64,000 bases of DNA. It comes from Sphingomonas echinoides. GTDB taxonomy: Bacteria; Pseudomonadota; Alphaproteobacteria; Sphingomonadales; Sphingomonadaceae. Location: the NCBI RefSeq assembly GCF_029623395.1, contig NZ_JAPYKK010000006.1:1-64000 (forward strand), in the 5' to 3' direction. Below the pieces are notes generated by a model. That model saw only the letters and a list, made by a program, of their open reading frames with translations. It ran no database searches and was not told the DNA's origin. Position 1 is the first letter of the stretch; the number at the start of each line of letters is the position of its first letter. Positions 51,350-61,224 of the stretch are shown piece by piece. The position numbers and the translations under genes were made by a program.

Positions 51350-52569
51350 ACGATATGAGCAATAGCCCGCCAAAATTGTGGAAGAGCATGAAGGGTCGCG
51401 GCGGACGTGGCGACCGGTCGCCGCTCGGCACGTGGTTCTGGGATATCGACCGGATGCTGCTGCTGCTGACGCTGCTGCTGATTGCGGTCGGGCTGGTCGC
51501 GGTCGGCGCGGCGTCGCCTGCCGCCGCGACGCGCTATTCGGACGAAAAACACCATGTCGCGCCGCTTTACTATTTGTGGTGGCAGCTGGCGTGGGTCGGC
51601 GTGTCGCTGCCCGTGCTGCTGGGCGTGTCGATGCTACCGGTCCCGGTTGCGCGTCGGATGGCGCTGATCGGCACGGTCGCGTGCCTGATATTGTTGATGC
51701 TCGTGCCCGTATTCGGGGTCCAGAAGAACGGCGCGACGCGCTGGCTCAACCTTGGCGTGTCGCTGCTCCAGCCATCCGAGTTTCTCAAACCCTTCTTCAT
51801 CGTCACTGCGGCGTGGGTCCTGTCGATGCGCGCGCAGGACGATGCGTTGCCGGTGGTGACGATCACCGCGGGCATGACGGGATTGGTCGCGGTGCTGCTG
51901 ATGCTCCAGCCGGATTTCGGCCAAACCGTGGTGTTCTGTGCGGTGTGGATGGCGTTGCTGCTAATATCGGGAACGTCGCCAAAGATCATCGCGGGGTTTG
52001 TCGCGGCGGTCCCGGCGGGGCTCGTCGCAGCGTACATGTTCTACGGCACGGCGCGCGCGCGAATCAACGCGTTCGTCTTTCCCGACCATGAGGGGCCGGG
52101 GGCGGCCGACCACTACCAGACCAACGCCGCGCACGACACGATCACTGCGGGTGGCTGGCGCGGGACGGGGCCGGGCGGCGGGGCGATGAAGTTTCGGCTG
52201 CCGGAAGGGCATACCGACTATATCTTCTCGGTCATCGGCGAGGAGTTCGGCTTGATCGCGTGCATGATCATCGCGCTGCTGTTCCTCGCGATCGTCGTGC
52301 GCGTGTTCGTCAAGCTGCTGGATGAACAAGACGAATTCCGGTTGTTCGCCGCAGCCGGGCTCGCCACGCAGTTCGGTGTGCAGGCGCTGATCTCGATGGC
52401 GGTCAATACCGGGATCGCGCCTTCGAAGGGCATGACACTGCCGTTCATTTCCTATGGCGGGTCGTCGTTGATCGCTTTGTCGATCGGAATGGGGTTGCTG
52501 CTGGCGTTCACCCGACGCAATCCGTTCGTCATGCGATCCAAATATATCGCGCGATGGAGCGGCGAATGA
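51346..52569 (+). CDS. ftsW: Septal peptidoglycan glycosyltransferase FtsW
   Basis: This 407-residue SEDS protein polymerises septal glycan with FtsI. About ten helices are visible. GVQKNGATRWLNLGVSLLQP followed by SEFLKP near residue 125 and the catalytic-loop region GGWRGTGPGGGAMKFRLPEG then HTDYIFSVIGEE near residue 270 are SEDS hallmarks, with the essential Asp in HTDYIF. GTG 51346 overlaps murD's stop, and the stop overlaps the murG ATG. Confidence 0.96.
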   Translation: MNDMSNSPPKLWKSMKGRGGRGDRSPLGTWFWDIDRMLLLLTLLLIAVGLVAVGAASPAAATRYSDEKHHVAPLYYLWWQLAWVGVSLPVLLGVSMLPVPVARRMALIGTVACLILLMLVPVFGVQKNGATRWLNLGVSLLQPSEFLKPFFIVTAAWVLSMRAQDDALPVVTITAGMTGLVAVLLMLQPDFGQTVVFCAVWMALLLISGTSPKIIAGFVAAVPAGLVAAYMFYGTARARINAFVFPDHEGPGAADHYQTNAAHDTITAGGWRGTGPGGGAMKFRLPEGHTDYIFSVIGEEFGLIACMIIALLFLAIVVRVFVKLLDEQDEFRLFAAAGLATQFGVQALISMAVNTGIAPSKGMTLPFISYGGSSLIALSIGMGLLLAFTRRNPFVMRSKYIARWSGE

Positions 52570-53726
52570 GCGTGGCGAAACATTTCGTACTGGCAGCGGG
52601 TGGTACCGGCGGACACATGGTCCCGGCTGCGGCGCTTGCGGCCGAACTGATCCGACGCGGGCATCACGTTGCGCTGGTCAGCGACGAACGCGGTGTGCGC
52701 TTCCCGGGATTGTTCGAGGGGATCCAGACGCACATCCTGCCGGCGGGGCGGCTCGGCGGCGGGCCGTTGGGGTATCTCAAGGCGACCCGCGCGATGCTCA
52801 AGGGTCGCGCGATGGCGATCGAGCTTTACAAGAGCTTTCGTCCCGATGCGGTGATCGGCTTCGGCGGATACCCGGCGTTGCCGGCACTGCTGGGGGCGTT
52901 CAACCAGAAGATCCCGACCGCGGTGCACGAACAGAATGCGGTACTTGGTCGGGTCAACCGGCTGGTGGCGCGCAAGGTGGATGCGATCGCGACGTCCTAT
53001 GCGGAGGTCGAGCGGTTGGGCGGGAAGCTGCGCGACAAGACGTATCTCGTCGGTAATCCGGTGCGCGATGCGGTGCTTGCGCTCCGCGCCAAGCCGTATC
53101 CGCTGCTGGAAGAAGACGGCATTTTCCGCGTGCTCGTGACGGGCGGCAGCCAGGGGGCGAGTGTGTTGAGCCGGGTGGTGCCCGACGGGTTGTCGCTGCT
53201 CCCGCTTGCGTTCCGGCGGCGGTTGCAAGTGACTCATCAGGCGCGGATCGAGGATATCGAGGCGTGCCGCGCGAAATATGCCGACCTGTCGATCGCAGCG
53301 GATCTGGCGACCTATCTACCGGATTTGCCGGAACAACTGGCCTGGGCGCATGTCGTGATCGCGCGCGCGGGCGCATCCACGCTGGCGGAGCTGACGTGCG
53401 CGGGACGCCCGGCGATCCTCGTGCCGTTGCCCTCCGCAACCGACGACCACCAGACCGTCAACGCGCGCGAGATGACGCAGGCGGGCGGCGCGCGGACGAT
53501 CCAGCAGAGCAGTTTCACGCCGGTCGAACTCGCCAAGCAGATGCAGAAGCTCGGGCTCGATCCCGCGGCGCTCCAGAATGCCGCGGCGCGTGCGCGCGCC
53601 TGCGGTCGCCCGGAAGCGGCGAGCGATTTGGCGGATCTGGTCGAAAGCCTCGGCAATACGCGCGGCGATATGCCGATCGGCGCTCCGCAGCGCCGCAACC
53701 CCAGTCAGAAGGCAGCATTCGCATGA
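52566..53726 (+). CDS. murG: UDP-GlcNAc:lipid I N-acetylglucosaminyltransferase
   Basis: This 386-residue GT-B enzyme converts lipid I to lipid II at the inner face of the membrane. [20 protein letters not shown] near residue 7 is the first glycine loop, [18 protein letters not shown] lies near 125, and [18 protein letters not shown] near 195 is the second. [20 protein letters not shown] binds UDP-GlcNAc. The start is ATG 52566 (MSVAKHFVL), and an in-frame ATG four codons upstream is less likely. murC overlaps the stop. Confidence 0.96.
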   Translation: MSVAKHFVLAAGGTGGHMVPAAALAAELIRRGHHVALVSDERGVRFPGLFEGIQTHILPAGRLGGGPLGYLKATRAMLKGRAMAIELYKSFRPDAVIGFGGYPALPALLGAFNQKIPTAVHEQNAVLGRVNRLVARKVDAIATSYAEVERLGGKLRDKTYLVGNPVRDAVLALRAKPYPLLEEDGIFRVLVTGGSQGASVLSRVVPDGLSLLPLAFRRRLQVTHQARIEDIEACRAKYADLSIAADLATYLPDLPEQLAWAHVVIARAGASTLAELTCAGRPAILVPLPSATDDHQTVNAREMTQAGGARTIQQSSFTPVELAKQMQKLGLDPAALQNAAARARACGRPEAASDLADLVESLGNTRGDMPIGAPQRRNPSQKAAFA

Positions 53727-55141
53727 GGGGTGTCGCAACCGACATCGGCACGATCCATTTCGTCGGCATCGGCGGGATCGGCATGTCGGGCATTGCCGAG
53801 GTAATGAAAAACCTCGGCTACAGCGTGCAGGGTTCGGACGTGGCCGAGGGTTATGTCATCGAGGGGCTGCGCGAGAAGGGCATCCCGGTCCTGATCGGGC
53901 ATCATGCCGATAACCTTGGCGATGCTGCGGTAATCGTGACGTCAACCGCGATCAAACGCGGTAATCCCGAGGTTGAAGCGGCGCTCGAACGCCGCATTCC
54001 GGTGGTAAGACGCGCGGAAATGCTGGCGGAATTGATGCGGCTCAAGTCGACCGTCGCGGTCGCGGGCACGCATGGCAAGACCACGACGACGAGCATGGTC
54101 GCGGCGCTGCTCGACGCGGGCGGGGTGGACCCGACGGTGATCAACGGTGGGATCATCAACAGCTACGGATCGAACGCACGCCTCGGCGCGAGCGACTGGA
54201 TGGTGGTCGAGGCGGACGAGAGCGACGGCAGCTTCCTGCGGCTCGACGGAACGATCGCGGTCGTCACCAACATCGATCCCGAGCATCTCGACCATTACGG
54301 CAGCTTCGAGCAAGCGAAGAACGCCTATGTCGAGTTCATTGAAAACGTGCCCTTTTACGGCGCGGCACTGTTGTGCCTCGATCATCCCGAGGTCCAGAAC
54401 ATCATCCCGCGGGTTCGTGACCGGCGGGTCGTGACCTATGGTTTCGCGGCGCAAGCCGACGTGCGCGGCGTCAACGTGACGCCGGTGCCGGGCGGCAATC
54501 GCTTCGAGGTGATCATCCGCCACCGCGACGGGACGAGCCGATCGATCGAGGGGATCGAACTGCCGATGCCGGGGCGCCACAACGTCCAGAACGCGCTTGC
54601 CGCGATCGGCGTGGCCCTCGAGCTCGGGATCGACGACGCGACAATCCAGCAGGGGTTCGCCAAGTTCGGCGGGGTCAAGCGGCGCTTCACCAAGGTCGGG
54701 GAAGTCGCGGTGCCGGGCGGGGTCGCGACGATCATCGACGATTACGGGCACCACCCGGTCGAAATCCGCGCGGTGCTCGCCGCTGCGCGTGAGGGCGTGC
54801 GCAACCGCGTGATCGCGGTGGTGCAGCCGCATCGCTATTCACGGCTCGGCGACCTGATGGAGGAATTCCAGGGCGCCTTCAACGATGCCGATATGGTATT
54901 GGTAAGTCCCGTTTATGCTGCGGGCGAACAGCCGGTAGAGGGCGTCGACGCAGACGCGCTGGTCGACGGGATCAAGCGCCGCGGGCACCGTTCCGCCGCC
55001 ACGATCGCCGATGCGGGGGCGCTGGCGGAGGTGCTGGCGCCGGTGTTGCAGGCGGGCGATATGGTCGTGTGTCTCGGCGCGGGCGACATCACCAAATGGG
55101 CTGCAGGATTGGCCACCGCGATCGAAGGAGCACGTTCATGA
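53723..55141 (+). CDS. murC: UDP-N-acetylmuramate:L-alanine ligase
   Basis: This 472-residue enzyme adds the first stem-peptide residue. [20 protein letters not shown] near the N-terminus binds UDP-MurNAc. The ATP loop is [20 protein letters not shown] near residue 113. [14 protein letters not shown] near 168 and [14 protein letters not shown] near 340 are conserved. ATG 53723 overlaps murG. The frame upstream to 53264 lies in murG and is spurious. The stop overlaps the next small gene. Confidence 0.96.
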   Translation: MRGVATDIGTIHFVGIGGIGMSGIAEVMKNLGYSVQGSDVAEGYVIEGLREKGIPVLIGHHADNLGDAAVIVTSTAIKRGNPEVEAALERRIPVVRRAEMLAELMRLKSTVAVAGTHGKTTTTSMVAALLDAGGVDPTVINGGIINSYGSNARLGASDWMVVEADESDGSFLRLDGTIAVVTNIDPEHLDHYGSFEQAKNAYVEFIENVPFYGAALLCLDHPEVQNIIPRVRDRRVVTYGFAAQADVRGVNVTPVPGGNRFEVIIRHRDGTSRSIEGIELPMPGRHNVQNALAAIGVALELGIDDATIQQGFAKFGGVKRRFTKVGEVAVPGGVATIIDDYGHHPVEIRAVLAAAREGVRNRVIAVVQPHRYSRLGDLMEEFQGAFNDADMVLVSPVYAAGEQPVEGVDADALVDGIKRRGHRSAATIADAGALAEVLAPVLQAGDMVVCLGAGDITKWAAGLATAIEGARS

Positions 55142-55332
55142 CCGACTGGTTCACCGCATCGATCAAACTCCAGCAACAGATGCTCGACGCGCAAAAGGCG
55201 TCGCTCAGTGCCGGGCAACAGGCGCTCGGTGCGGGCGATGCGTTCGTCAAGATGCAGGAAGCGGGTCGCAAGGCGGCCGAAGCGAACATCGCGGCGATGA
55301 ACGCCTGGGCGCGCATGTGGGGGCTTGGCTGA
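55138..55332 (+). CDS. 64-residue conserved-looking small protein within the dcw cluster
   Basis: The sequence [20 protein letters not shown] followed by [20 protein letters not shown] forms a mostly helical, Gln/Ala-rich polypeptide with no signal peptide or membrane helix. Amphipathic heptad-like spacing suggests a helical hairpin or coiled coil. The [16 protein letters not shown] portion loosely resembles phasin-like proteins. ATG 55138 overlaps the murC stop (ATGA) and murB starts four nt after its stop, so the gene is deeply embedded in the operon. Function unknown, with a role in wall synthesis or division inferred from position alone. Confidence 0.75.
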   Translation: MTDWFTASIKLQQQMLDAQKASLSAGQQALGAGDAFVKMQEAGRKAAEANIAAMNAWARMWGLG

Positions 55333-55335
55333 AGC

Positions 55336-56247
55336 ATGGCGTCTTCGCCGTCCTTTTCCGTGTCGTTGCCGGAGGTTGCCGGTCGGCTGACGCCGCAGGC
55401 GCCGCTCGCGCCGCTCGTCTGGTTCAAGACCGGCGGGGCGGCGGAATGGCTGTTCGAGCCGCGCGATATCGACGACCTGGCGCAGTTTCTGGCGGCGCTC
55501 GATCCGGCGGTGCCGGTGATGCCGCTGGGATTGGGCTCGAATCTGATCGTGCGCGACGGCGGGGTGCCGGGCGTCGTGATCCGGCTGGGCAAGCCGTTCG
55601 CCAAGGTCACCGCGATCGATGCGACGACGCTGGTCTGCGGCGGCGGGGCGAGCGGGATCCTGGTGTCGTCCTCGGCGCGCGATGCGGGCATCGGGGGTGT
55701 CGAGTTTCTGCGCTCGATCCCCGGTACGGTCGGCGGGTTCGTGCGGATGAATGGCGGCGCTTATGGGCGTGAAACCAAGGACGTACTGGTCGAATGCGAG
55801 ATCGTTCTGCGGTCGGGCGAACGGCGTGTGCTGCCGGTCGAAGCCGTCGGGTACAGCTATCGCCATTCCAATTTGCCCGAAGGTTGCATCGTGGTGAGCG
55901 CAACGTTCCGCGGCCGGCCTGAAGAACCGTCTGTAATTCAAGCGGAAATGGACCGTATCGCGGCTGAGCGCGAGGCTTCGCAACCGTTGCGGTCGCGGAC
56001 GGGCGGGTCGACGTTCAAGAATCCGGACGGCCACAAGGCCTGGGCGCTGATCGACCAGGCGGGATGTCGCGGGCTGACGCGCGGCGATGCGCAAGTCAGT
56101 GAAAAGCATTGCAATTTCCTGCTCAACCTCGGCGCTGCGACGAGTGCCGAGATCGAGGCGCTCGGGGAAGACGTGCGCGACCGCGTGAAGGCGCAATCGG
56201 GAGTGGAATTACTGTGGGAAATTCAGCGGGTTGGGGTGAAGGCATGA
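55336..56247 (+). CDS. murB: UDP-N-acetylenolpyruvoylglucosamine reductase
   Basis: This 303-residue FAD enzyme reduces UDP-GlcNAc-enolpyruvate to UDP-MurNAc with NADPH. LVWFKTGGAAEWLF near residue 29, PLGLGSNLIVRDGG near residue 60, EFLRSIPGTVGGFVRMNGGA near 120 and SRTGGSTFKNPDGHKAW-like RTGGSTFKNPDGHKAWALID near 220 are family motifs. It resembles the shorter type II MurB. The stop overlaps ddl (ATGA). Confidence 0.96.
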   Translation: MASSPSFSVSLPEVAGRLTPQAPLAPLVWFKTGGAAEWLFEPRDIDDLAQFLAALDPAVPVMPLGLGSNLIVRDGGVPGVVIRLGKPFAKVTAIDATTLVCGGGASGILVSSSARDAGIGGVEFLRSIPGTVGGFVRMNGGAYGRETKDVLVECEIVLRSGERRVLPVEAVGYSYRHSNLPEGCIVVSATFRGRPEEPSVIQAEMDRIAAEREASQPLRSRTGGSTFKNPDGHKAWALIDQAGCRGLTRGDAQVSEKHCNFLLNLGAATSAEIEALGEDVRDRVKAQSGVELLWEIQRVGVKA

Positions 56248-57188
56248 CGCTCCACGTCGCCGTCCTGATGGGCGGTCCTTCCGCCGAGCGCGACGTCTCG
56301 CTGATGTCGGGCAACGGCGTGGCCGATGCGCTGGAGTCGCTCGGCCACCGGGTGACGCGGATCGATATGGGCAAGGACGTCGCCGCGCGGCTGACCGAGG
56401 CCGCGCCGGACGTCGTGTTCAACGCGCTTCACGGGACCCCGGGCGAGGATGGAACCGTCCAGGGAATGCTCGACCTGATGGGGTTGACCTATACCCATAG
56501 CGGGCTCGCCACCTCGGTCATCGCGATCGATAAGCAACTGACAAAGCTGCTTCTTGTCCCCGGTGGCATCCCCATGCCGGGGGGGCGGATCGTGAAGTCG
56601 GAATCGCTGTACGACGGTGATCCGTTGCCGCGGCCGTATGTGCTCAAGCCCGTCAACGAGGGGTCGTCGGTCGGAGTGGCGATCGTCACCGCCGAGGGGA
56701 ATTACGGCAACCCGATCGCGCGCGGGGTGGCGGGGCCGTGGGCGGAATTTGAAGAACTGCTTGCCGAACCCTATATCCGGGGACGCGAGCTGACGACCGC
56801 GGTGCTGGGCGATCGGGCGCTGGGTGTTACCGAGCTCAAGCCGAAGAACGGTTGGTACGATTTTGACGCCAAATACACCGACGGATTGACGGAACACGTC
56901 TTCCCAGCCGCCATTCCTGACGAAATTGCTGCAGCTTGCCGCCGAATTGCGCTCGATTCACACCGGTTGCTCGGGTGCAAGGGGACATCGCGCTCGGACT
57001 TCCGCTGGGATGACGAACAGGGGGTCGACGGGCTGTTTTTGCTCGAGGTCAACACCCAGCCGGGGATGACCGCGCTGAGCCTTGTTCCCGAACAGGCGAG
57101 GCATTGCGGGATCGAGTATCCGCAGCTGGTCCAGATCATCGTCGATGAGGCTCTCAAGGACAAAGCAGCGAAGGCGGGGTCGCCATGA
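56244..57188 (+). CDS. ddl: D-alanine–D-alanine ligase
   Basis: This 314-residue ATP-grasp enzyme makes the D-Ala-D-Ala that MurF adds. VAVLMGGPSAERDVSLMSGN starts the protein, VFNALHGTPGEDGTVQGMLD lies near 58, YVLKPVNEGSSVGV near 132 binds ATP, and FLLEVNTQPGMTALSLVPEQ near 275 supplies magnesium ligands. ATG 56244 overlaps murB and the stop overlaps ftsQ. Confidence 0.96.
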   Translation: MTLHVAVLMGGPSAERDVSLMSGNGVADALESLGHRVTRIDMGKDVAARLTEAAPDVVFNALHGTPGEDGTVQGMLDLMGLTYTHSGLATSVIAIDKQLTKLLLVPGGIPMPGGRIVKSESLYDGDPLPRPYVLKPVNEGSSVGVAIVTAEGNYGNPIARGVAGPWAEFEELLAEPYIRGRELTTAVLGDRALGVTELKPKNGWYDFDAKYTDGLTEHVFPAAIPDEIAAACRRIALDSHRLLGCKGTSRSDFRWDDEQGVDGLFLLEVNTQPGMTALSLVPEQARHCGIEYPQLVQIIVDEALKDKAAKAGSP

Positions 57189-58183
57189 GCGGGACGATCA
57201 AGCGCGGCACCGTCCGCCGTCCGGTCCAGCCCAAGCGGAAACAGGCCGCCAAGCCTTCGGTCATCGATCGCGCGCTTTCCGCCTTGCCGGTGAGCGAGGC
57301 GACGCTCCACAAGATGGCGACCTGGACGATCACCGGCGCGGTCGGGGTGGGGGTGATCGCGCTCGCGTCGTGGTTCGGCATTCCCGCGGCGATCGGTACC
57401 GCGATCGGCGAGGGGATCGGCGACGCTGGCTTCAAGGTCACCAACATCCAGATCACCGGGCTCAACCGGATGGACCATAACGTCATCTACAAGATCGCGG
57501 CGAACCAGCCGTCGATGGCGATGCCGCTCGTCAGCCTGGAGAAGATCCGGCAGGATCTCGTTTCGCACAGCGGGTGGATCGAGGACGTGCACGTCTCGCG
57601 GCGGTTGCCCGATACGCTGTTGGTCAACGTGATCGAACGCGAGCCCAGCGCGATCTGGCAGAACAAGGGGCAGCTCGCGCTGATCGCCGCGAACGGGACG
57701 TGGCTGGAGCCGGTCGACCCGCAGGCGATGCCCGATCTGCCAGTGGTGATCGGCCCGCATGCGAACGAGCAGGAAGTGCCCTACCGCACGCTGCTCGATG
57801 CAGCACCCGCGCTGAAAGGGCAGGTCAAGGCGGCGACCTGGGTCGGCAACCGCCGTTGGACGCTGACGTTCGAGACCGGCGAGACGCTCGCCTTGCCCGA
57901 AGGCGATACCGCCGCGGCGAAGGCGTTGGTCAAGTTCGCGCAGCTTGACGGGGTTCGGCCGTTGCTCGGCAAGGGGTGGCTCGGGTTCGACATGCGTGAT
58001 CCGACGCGGCTCGTCGCGCGCAAGCCGGGGGTGACGACCAACAAGGCGATTACCGATCCGGGCACCGCCCCGACACAGCTGCCGACCGTCGCGCCGTCCG
58101 CGACGCCGACCCCGGCCGCGTCGCAAAGCAGCGCGCCACGGCTGACCGCAGTAAAAAGAACGAGCACGGATTCACAGGCTTAA
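57185..58183 (+). CDS. ftsQ: Cell division protein FtsQ
   Basis: This 332-residue bitopic protein recruits FtsB/FtsL. A basic cytoplasmic segment (RRPVQPKRKQAAK) precedes a membrane helix (WTITGAVGVGVIALASWFGI). A POTRA domain follows (GFKVTNIQITGLNRMDHNVI), then the β domain (VIEREPSAIWQNKGQLALIA). The last ~50 residues are a Thr/Pro/Ala-rich tail. ATG 57185 overlaps ddl. ftsA begins 39 nt after the stop. Confidence 0.94.
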   Translation: MSGTIKRGTVRRPVQPKRKQAAKPSVIDRALSALPVSEATLHKMATWTITGAVGVGVIALASWFGIPAAIGTAIGEGIGDAGFKVTNIQITGLNRMDHNVIYKIAANQPSMAMPLVSLEKIRQDLVSHSGWIEDVHVSRRLPDTLLVNVIEREPSAIWQNKGQLALIAANGTWLEPVDPQAMPDLPVVIGPHANEQEVPYRTLLDAAPALKGQVKAATWVGNRRWTLTFETGETLALPEGDTAAAKALVKFAQLDGVRPLLGKGWLGFDMRDPTRLVARKPGVTTNKAITDPGTAPTQLPTVAPSATPTPAASQSSAPRLTAVKRTSTDSQA

Positions 58184-58222
58184 GCGATTGCGGTAAGCGT
58201 TGGTGGGAACAGGGGTAAGGGC

Positions 58223-59485
58223 ATGGCGAAAACCGCACCGGAAGGGTTGATCACCGCACTCGACATCGGATCGTCGAAGGTGTCGGCGATGATCGCGCAG
58301 AAAGGCGATGGCGGCGAGCTGATCGTGCTCGGCACCGGCCAGCGCGAGAGCAAGGGCGTCAAGCGCGGTTATATCGCCGATGCCGCGGCGACCGAAGTCG
58401 CGGTGCGCGAGGCGGTCGAACAGGCCGAGCGGATCGCGGGCCTCAACATCGAGAACGTGTGGGTCAGCTTCTCGGCGGGCGGGCTGGTGTCCGACGTCGC
58501 GTCGATCGAATTCGAGCTGGGCGGCCACCGGGTCGAACAGACCGACATCGATGCATTGCTCCAGGCCGGACGGGAGTCGATCGATCCCGCGGGCCGGATG
58601 GTGCTGCACGCGCAGCCCGCGCTCTATACGCTCGATGGGCTCACCGGCGTGAAGCGCCCGCTCGGGCTGCATGCCGATCGGCTTGGCGTTCACATTCATG
58701 TCGTCGCGGCGGATGGATCGCCGGTCCGCAACCTCGGGCTGTGCGTCGCCAACGCGCATCTCGAAGTGAAGTCGATCATCGCGTCGCCGGTCGCCACGGG
58801 AATGGCGTGCCTCAGCGACGAGGAGCGCGAGCTTGGTGTCGCATTGGTCGAGCTGGGGGCGGGGATCACCAACGTCTCGCTGTTCGCGGGCGGGATGCTC
58901 GTCGGGCTGATGTCGATCCCGATCGGCGCGCAGGACATTACCGACGACATCGCGTCCGCCTTCGGCACGCGCCGCGCGCAGGCGGAGCGGATGAAATGCG
59001 TCCACGGCTCGGCCAACGCTTCCCCGCGCGACAACCACGAGATGATCGACGTCGCGCCAATCTCCGCCGAGGAAGATGCGAGCGACGGGACGCGGATCAC
59101 CAAGGCGCAGCTGATCTCGGTCATCCGCCAGCGGCTGGACCATTTGATCGGCGAAGTGTCCAAGGCGCTCAAGGACTTGAAGTTCGAAGGTCCGGTCGGA
59201 CGGCAAGTCGTGCTGACCGGCGGTGGCGCCGAGCTGAAGGGCATCGCGGATTATGCGCAAGCGGCGCTGGGGCGTTCGGTGCGGATCGGGCGTCCGCGCG
59301 GGTTGACCGGCTTGCCCGAAGCGCATGCGACTCCCGCATTCACGACCCTCGCCGGGCTCGCTTTTTACGCCGCGGCCGACCCGATCGACCTGCGCGCGCT
59401 GTCGAGCAAACAGCAACTCGTGCACCGTCCGAAGGGATTTGCGGTAATTCGTCGCCTGATGGCGGCGGCTCGTGCGAATTATTAA
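58223..59485 (+). CDS. ftsA: Cell division protein FtsA
   Basis: This 420-residue actin-like ATPase anchors FtsZ to the membrane. Phosphate 1 motif is TALDIGSSKVSAMIAQKGDG near residue 9, the 1C subdomain spans ~85–165, and the phosphate 2 and adenosine regions include LVELGAGITNVSLFAGGML and VVLTGGGAELKGIADYAQAA. The C-terminal amphipathic helix is GFAVIRRLMAAARANY. It starts at ATG 58223. ftsZ begins 115 nt later, leaving room for an internal promoter. Confidence 0.96.
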   Translation: MAKTAPEGLITALDIGSSKVSAMIAQKGDGGELIVLGTGQRESKGVKRGYIADAAATEVAVREAVEQAERIAGLNIENVWVSFSAGGLVSDVASIEFELGGHRVEQTDIDALLQAGRESIDPAGRMVLHAQPALYTLDGLTGVKRPLGLHADRLGVHIHVVAADGSPVRNLGLCVANAHLEVKSIIASPVATGMACLSDEERELGVALVELGAGITNVSLFAGGMLVGLMSIPIGAQDITDDIASAFGTRRAQAERMKCVHGSANASPRDNHEMIDVAPISAEEDASDGTRITKAQLISVIRQRLDHLIGEVSKALKDLKFEGPVGRQVVLTGGGAELKGIADYAQAALGRSVRIGRPRGLTGLPEAHATPAFTTLAGLAFYAAADPIDLRALSSKQQLVHRPKGFAVIRRLMAAARANY

Positions 59486-59600
59486 ACAATTACGACCCGA
59501 TCGGGCGGTTCGCGCTGGAACGACTGGCGGTGATAGTGCAGAACCGCCTTTGAAGTAAATTGAGTGCGTCGGGCCTGTGGCGCCCGTTGGAGACTGGGAC

Positions 59601-61070
59601 ATGAGCATCGAATTTCTGCCGCCCGAAGTCGACGAACTGACCCCGCGGATCGCGGTGATCGGCGTCGGCGGTGCAGGCGGCAACGCCATCGCGAACATGA
59701 TGCGCGCGGACGTGCAAGGCGTTGAATTCCTTGTAGCCAACACCGATTCGCAGGCGCTGAAGCAGTCTGCGGCGAGCCACAAGATCCAGCTCGGCGTGAA
59801 GATCACGCAAGGGCTGGGTGCTGGTTCGCGCCCCGAGATCGGGCGTGCGGCGGCCGAGGAGACGATCGACCAGGTCACCAAGATGCTCGAAGGCTCGCAC
59901 ATGTGCTTCATCGCCGCGGGCATGGGCGGTGGCACCGGGACCGGTGCGGCCCCCGTCATCGCCAAGGCGGCGCGCGACATGGGGATCCTGACGGTCGGCG
60001 TCGTGACCAAGCCGTTCGCCTTCGAGGGCACGCGCCGCGCCAAGAGCGCCGAAGCGGGCATCGAGGAACTGCAGAAGTACGTCGACACGCTGATCGTCAT
60101 TCCGAACCAGAACCTGTTCCTCGTCGCCAACGCGAACACGACCTTCAAGGAAGCGTTCCAGATGGCGGACGAAGTCCTCCAGCAGGGCGTCCGCGGGATC
60201 ACCGACCTGATGGTCATGCCCGGCCTCATCAACCTCGATTTCGCCGACGTCCGTTCGGTGATGCAGGAGATGGGCAAGGCGATGATGGGCACGGGCGAAG
60301 CCGATGGCGACAATCGCGCGATTGAGGCGGCGTCCAAGGCGATCGCCAACCCGCTGCTCGACGGCGTCAGCATGAAGGGCGCCAAAGGCGTCATCGTGTC
60401 GATCACCGGCGGCGACGACATGCGCCTGCTCGAAGTCGACGAGGCCGCGAACCATATTCGCGAGCTGGTCGACGACGATGCGAACATCATCTGGGGTTCG
60501 GCGTTCAACCCCGACCTCGAAGGCAAGATCCGTGTTTCGGTGGTCGCCACCGGTATAGAGGCAGAGGCGCGCCCCCCCGAGGCAGCGGCTCCGGCATCAC
60601 GCGCGTTCAGCTTCTCGAACAAGAAGAGTGACGAGCCCGCAGCCGCGCCCGCGCCTGCACCGACGCCTGCCCCCGCGCCGGCTCCGGTAGCCGCCGCGCC
60701 TGCGCCCGCACCGGTGGCGCCGCCAGCGCCGTCGCAGGCGGACGAACTGGTGCTCGGCAGCGACGCCGTCGTGCCCGCCCCGCCGCGCGTCTATGGCGAT
60801 GTCGATGTTCCGGCACCGGCCAGCGACGACACCCCCGCCGAAGCGCCGACGCGGCGCCGCTGGCTGTCGCCGGGTGCCGCCGTTTCGGAAGACGCACCCG
60901 TCGCGGCACCGGCCGAGCCCGCTGCCCCCGCACCCCGCGTGAAGCTTGGCGGTACGCTGTTCGAGCGGATGTCGAGCGTGTCGCGCGGCGCCGCGCGCGA
61001 GGAAGAGGCTGCACCCGAGAAGGATCCGCTCGACATCCCGCGCTTCCTGCATCGGCAGAACAACCAGTAA
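59601..61070 (+). CDS. ftsZ: Cell division GTPase FtsZ
   Basis: This 489-residue tubulin homologue forms the division ring. [20 protein letters not shown] starts the fold. The GTP signature [19 protein letters not shown] lies near residue 105 and the synergy-loop region [20 protein letters not shown] near 208. A long Ala/Pro-rich linker (~330–465) precedes the conserved tail [15 protein letters not shown] that binds FtsA and other partners. The start is ATG 59601 ([13 protein letters not shown]). ATG 59577 is in frame but less likely. Confidence 0.97.
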   Translation: MSIEFLPPEVDELTPRIAVIGVGGAGGNAIANMMRADVQGVEFLVANTDSQALKQSAASHKIQLGVKITQGLGAGSRPEIGRAAAEETIDQVTKMLEGSHMCFIAAGMGGGTGTGAAPVIAKAARDMGILTVGVVTKPFAFEGTRRAKSAEAGIEELQKYVDTLIVIPNQNLFLVANANTTFKEAFQMADEVLQQGVRGITDLMVMPGLINLDFADVRSVMQEMGKAMMGTGEADGDNRAIEAASKAIANPLLDGVSMKGAKGVIVSITGGDDMRLLEVDEAANHIRELVDDDANIIWGSAFNPDLEGKIRVSVVATGIEAEARPPEAAAPASRAFSFSNKKSDEPAAAPAPAPTPAPAPAPVAAAPAPAPVAPPAPSQADELVLGSDAVVPAPPRVYGDVDVPAPASDDTPAEAPTRRRWLSPGAAVSEDAPVAAPAEPAAPAPRVKLGGTLFERMSSVSRGAAREEEAAPEKDPLDIPRFLHRQNNQ

Positions 61071-61078
61071 GAACCATG

Positions 61079-61106
61079 ACCACCACGTCCGATCGGGCGT
61101 GGTGGT
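61079..61106 (+). terminator. Hairpin downstream of ftsZ
   Basis: ACCACCACG (61079–61087) and CGTGGTGGT (61098–61106) form a perfect 9-bp stem with a ten-base loop, eight nt after the ftsZ stop. Only CCGGTTT follows, so the T tail is weak and read-through into the SPOR gene is possible. Confidence 0.65.
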
Positions 61107-61224
61107 CCGGTTTCCGGCGATGCCGGAAACAGAGTTTGTCGTCCGCCGGAGTTCCGTTTCGTCTCGGCGCAAGCGGCTCCCGCCGTCATTGCCGGTTCAG
61201 CGGCGACGGGCTTTAGGATCGTCC

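Noticed and set aside
58172..60622. 816-residue minus-strand frame opposite ftsA/ftsZ
   Set aside because: Antisense to two unmistakable genes and without recognisable motifs.
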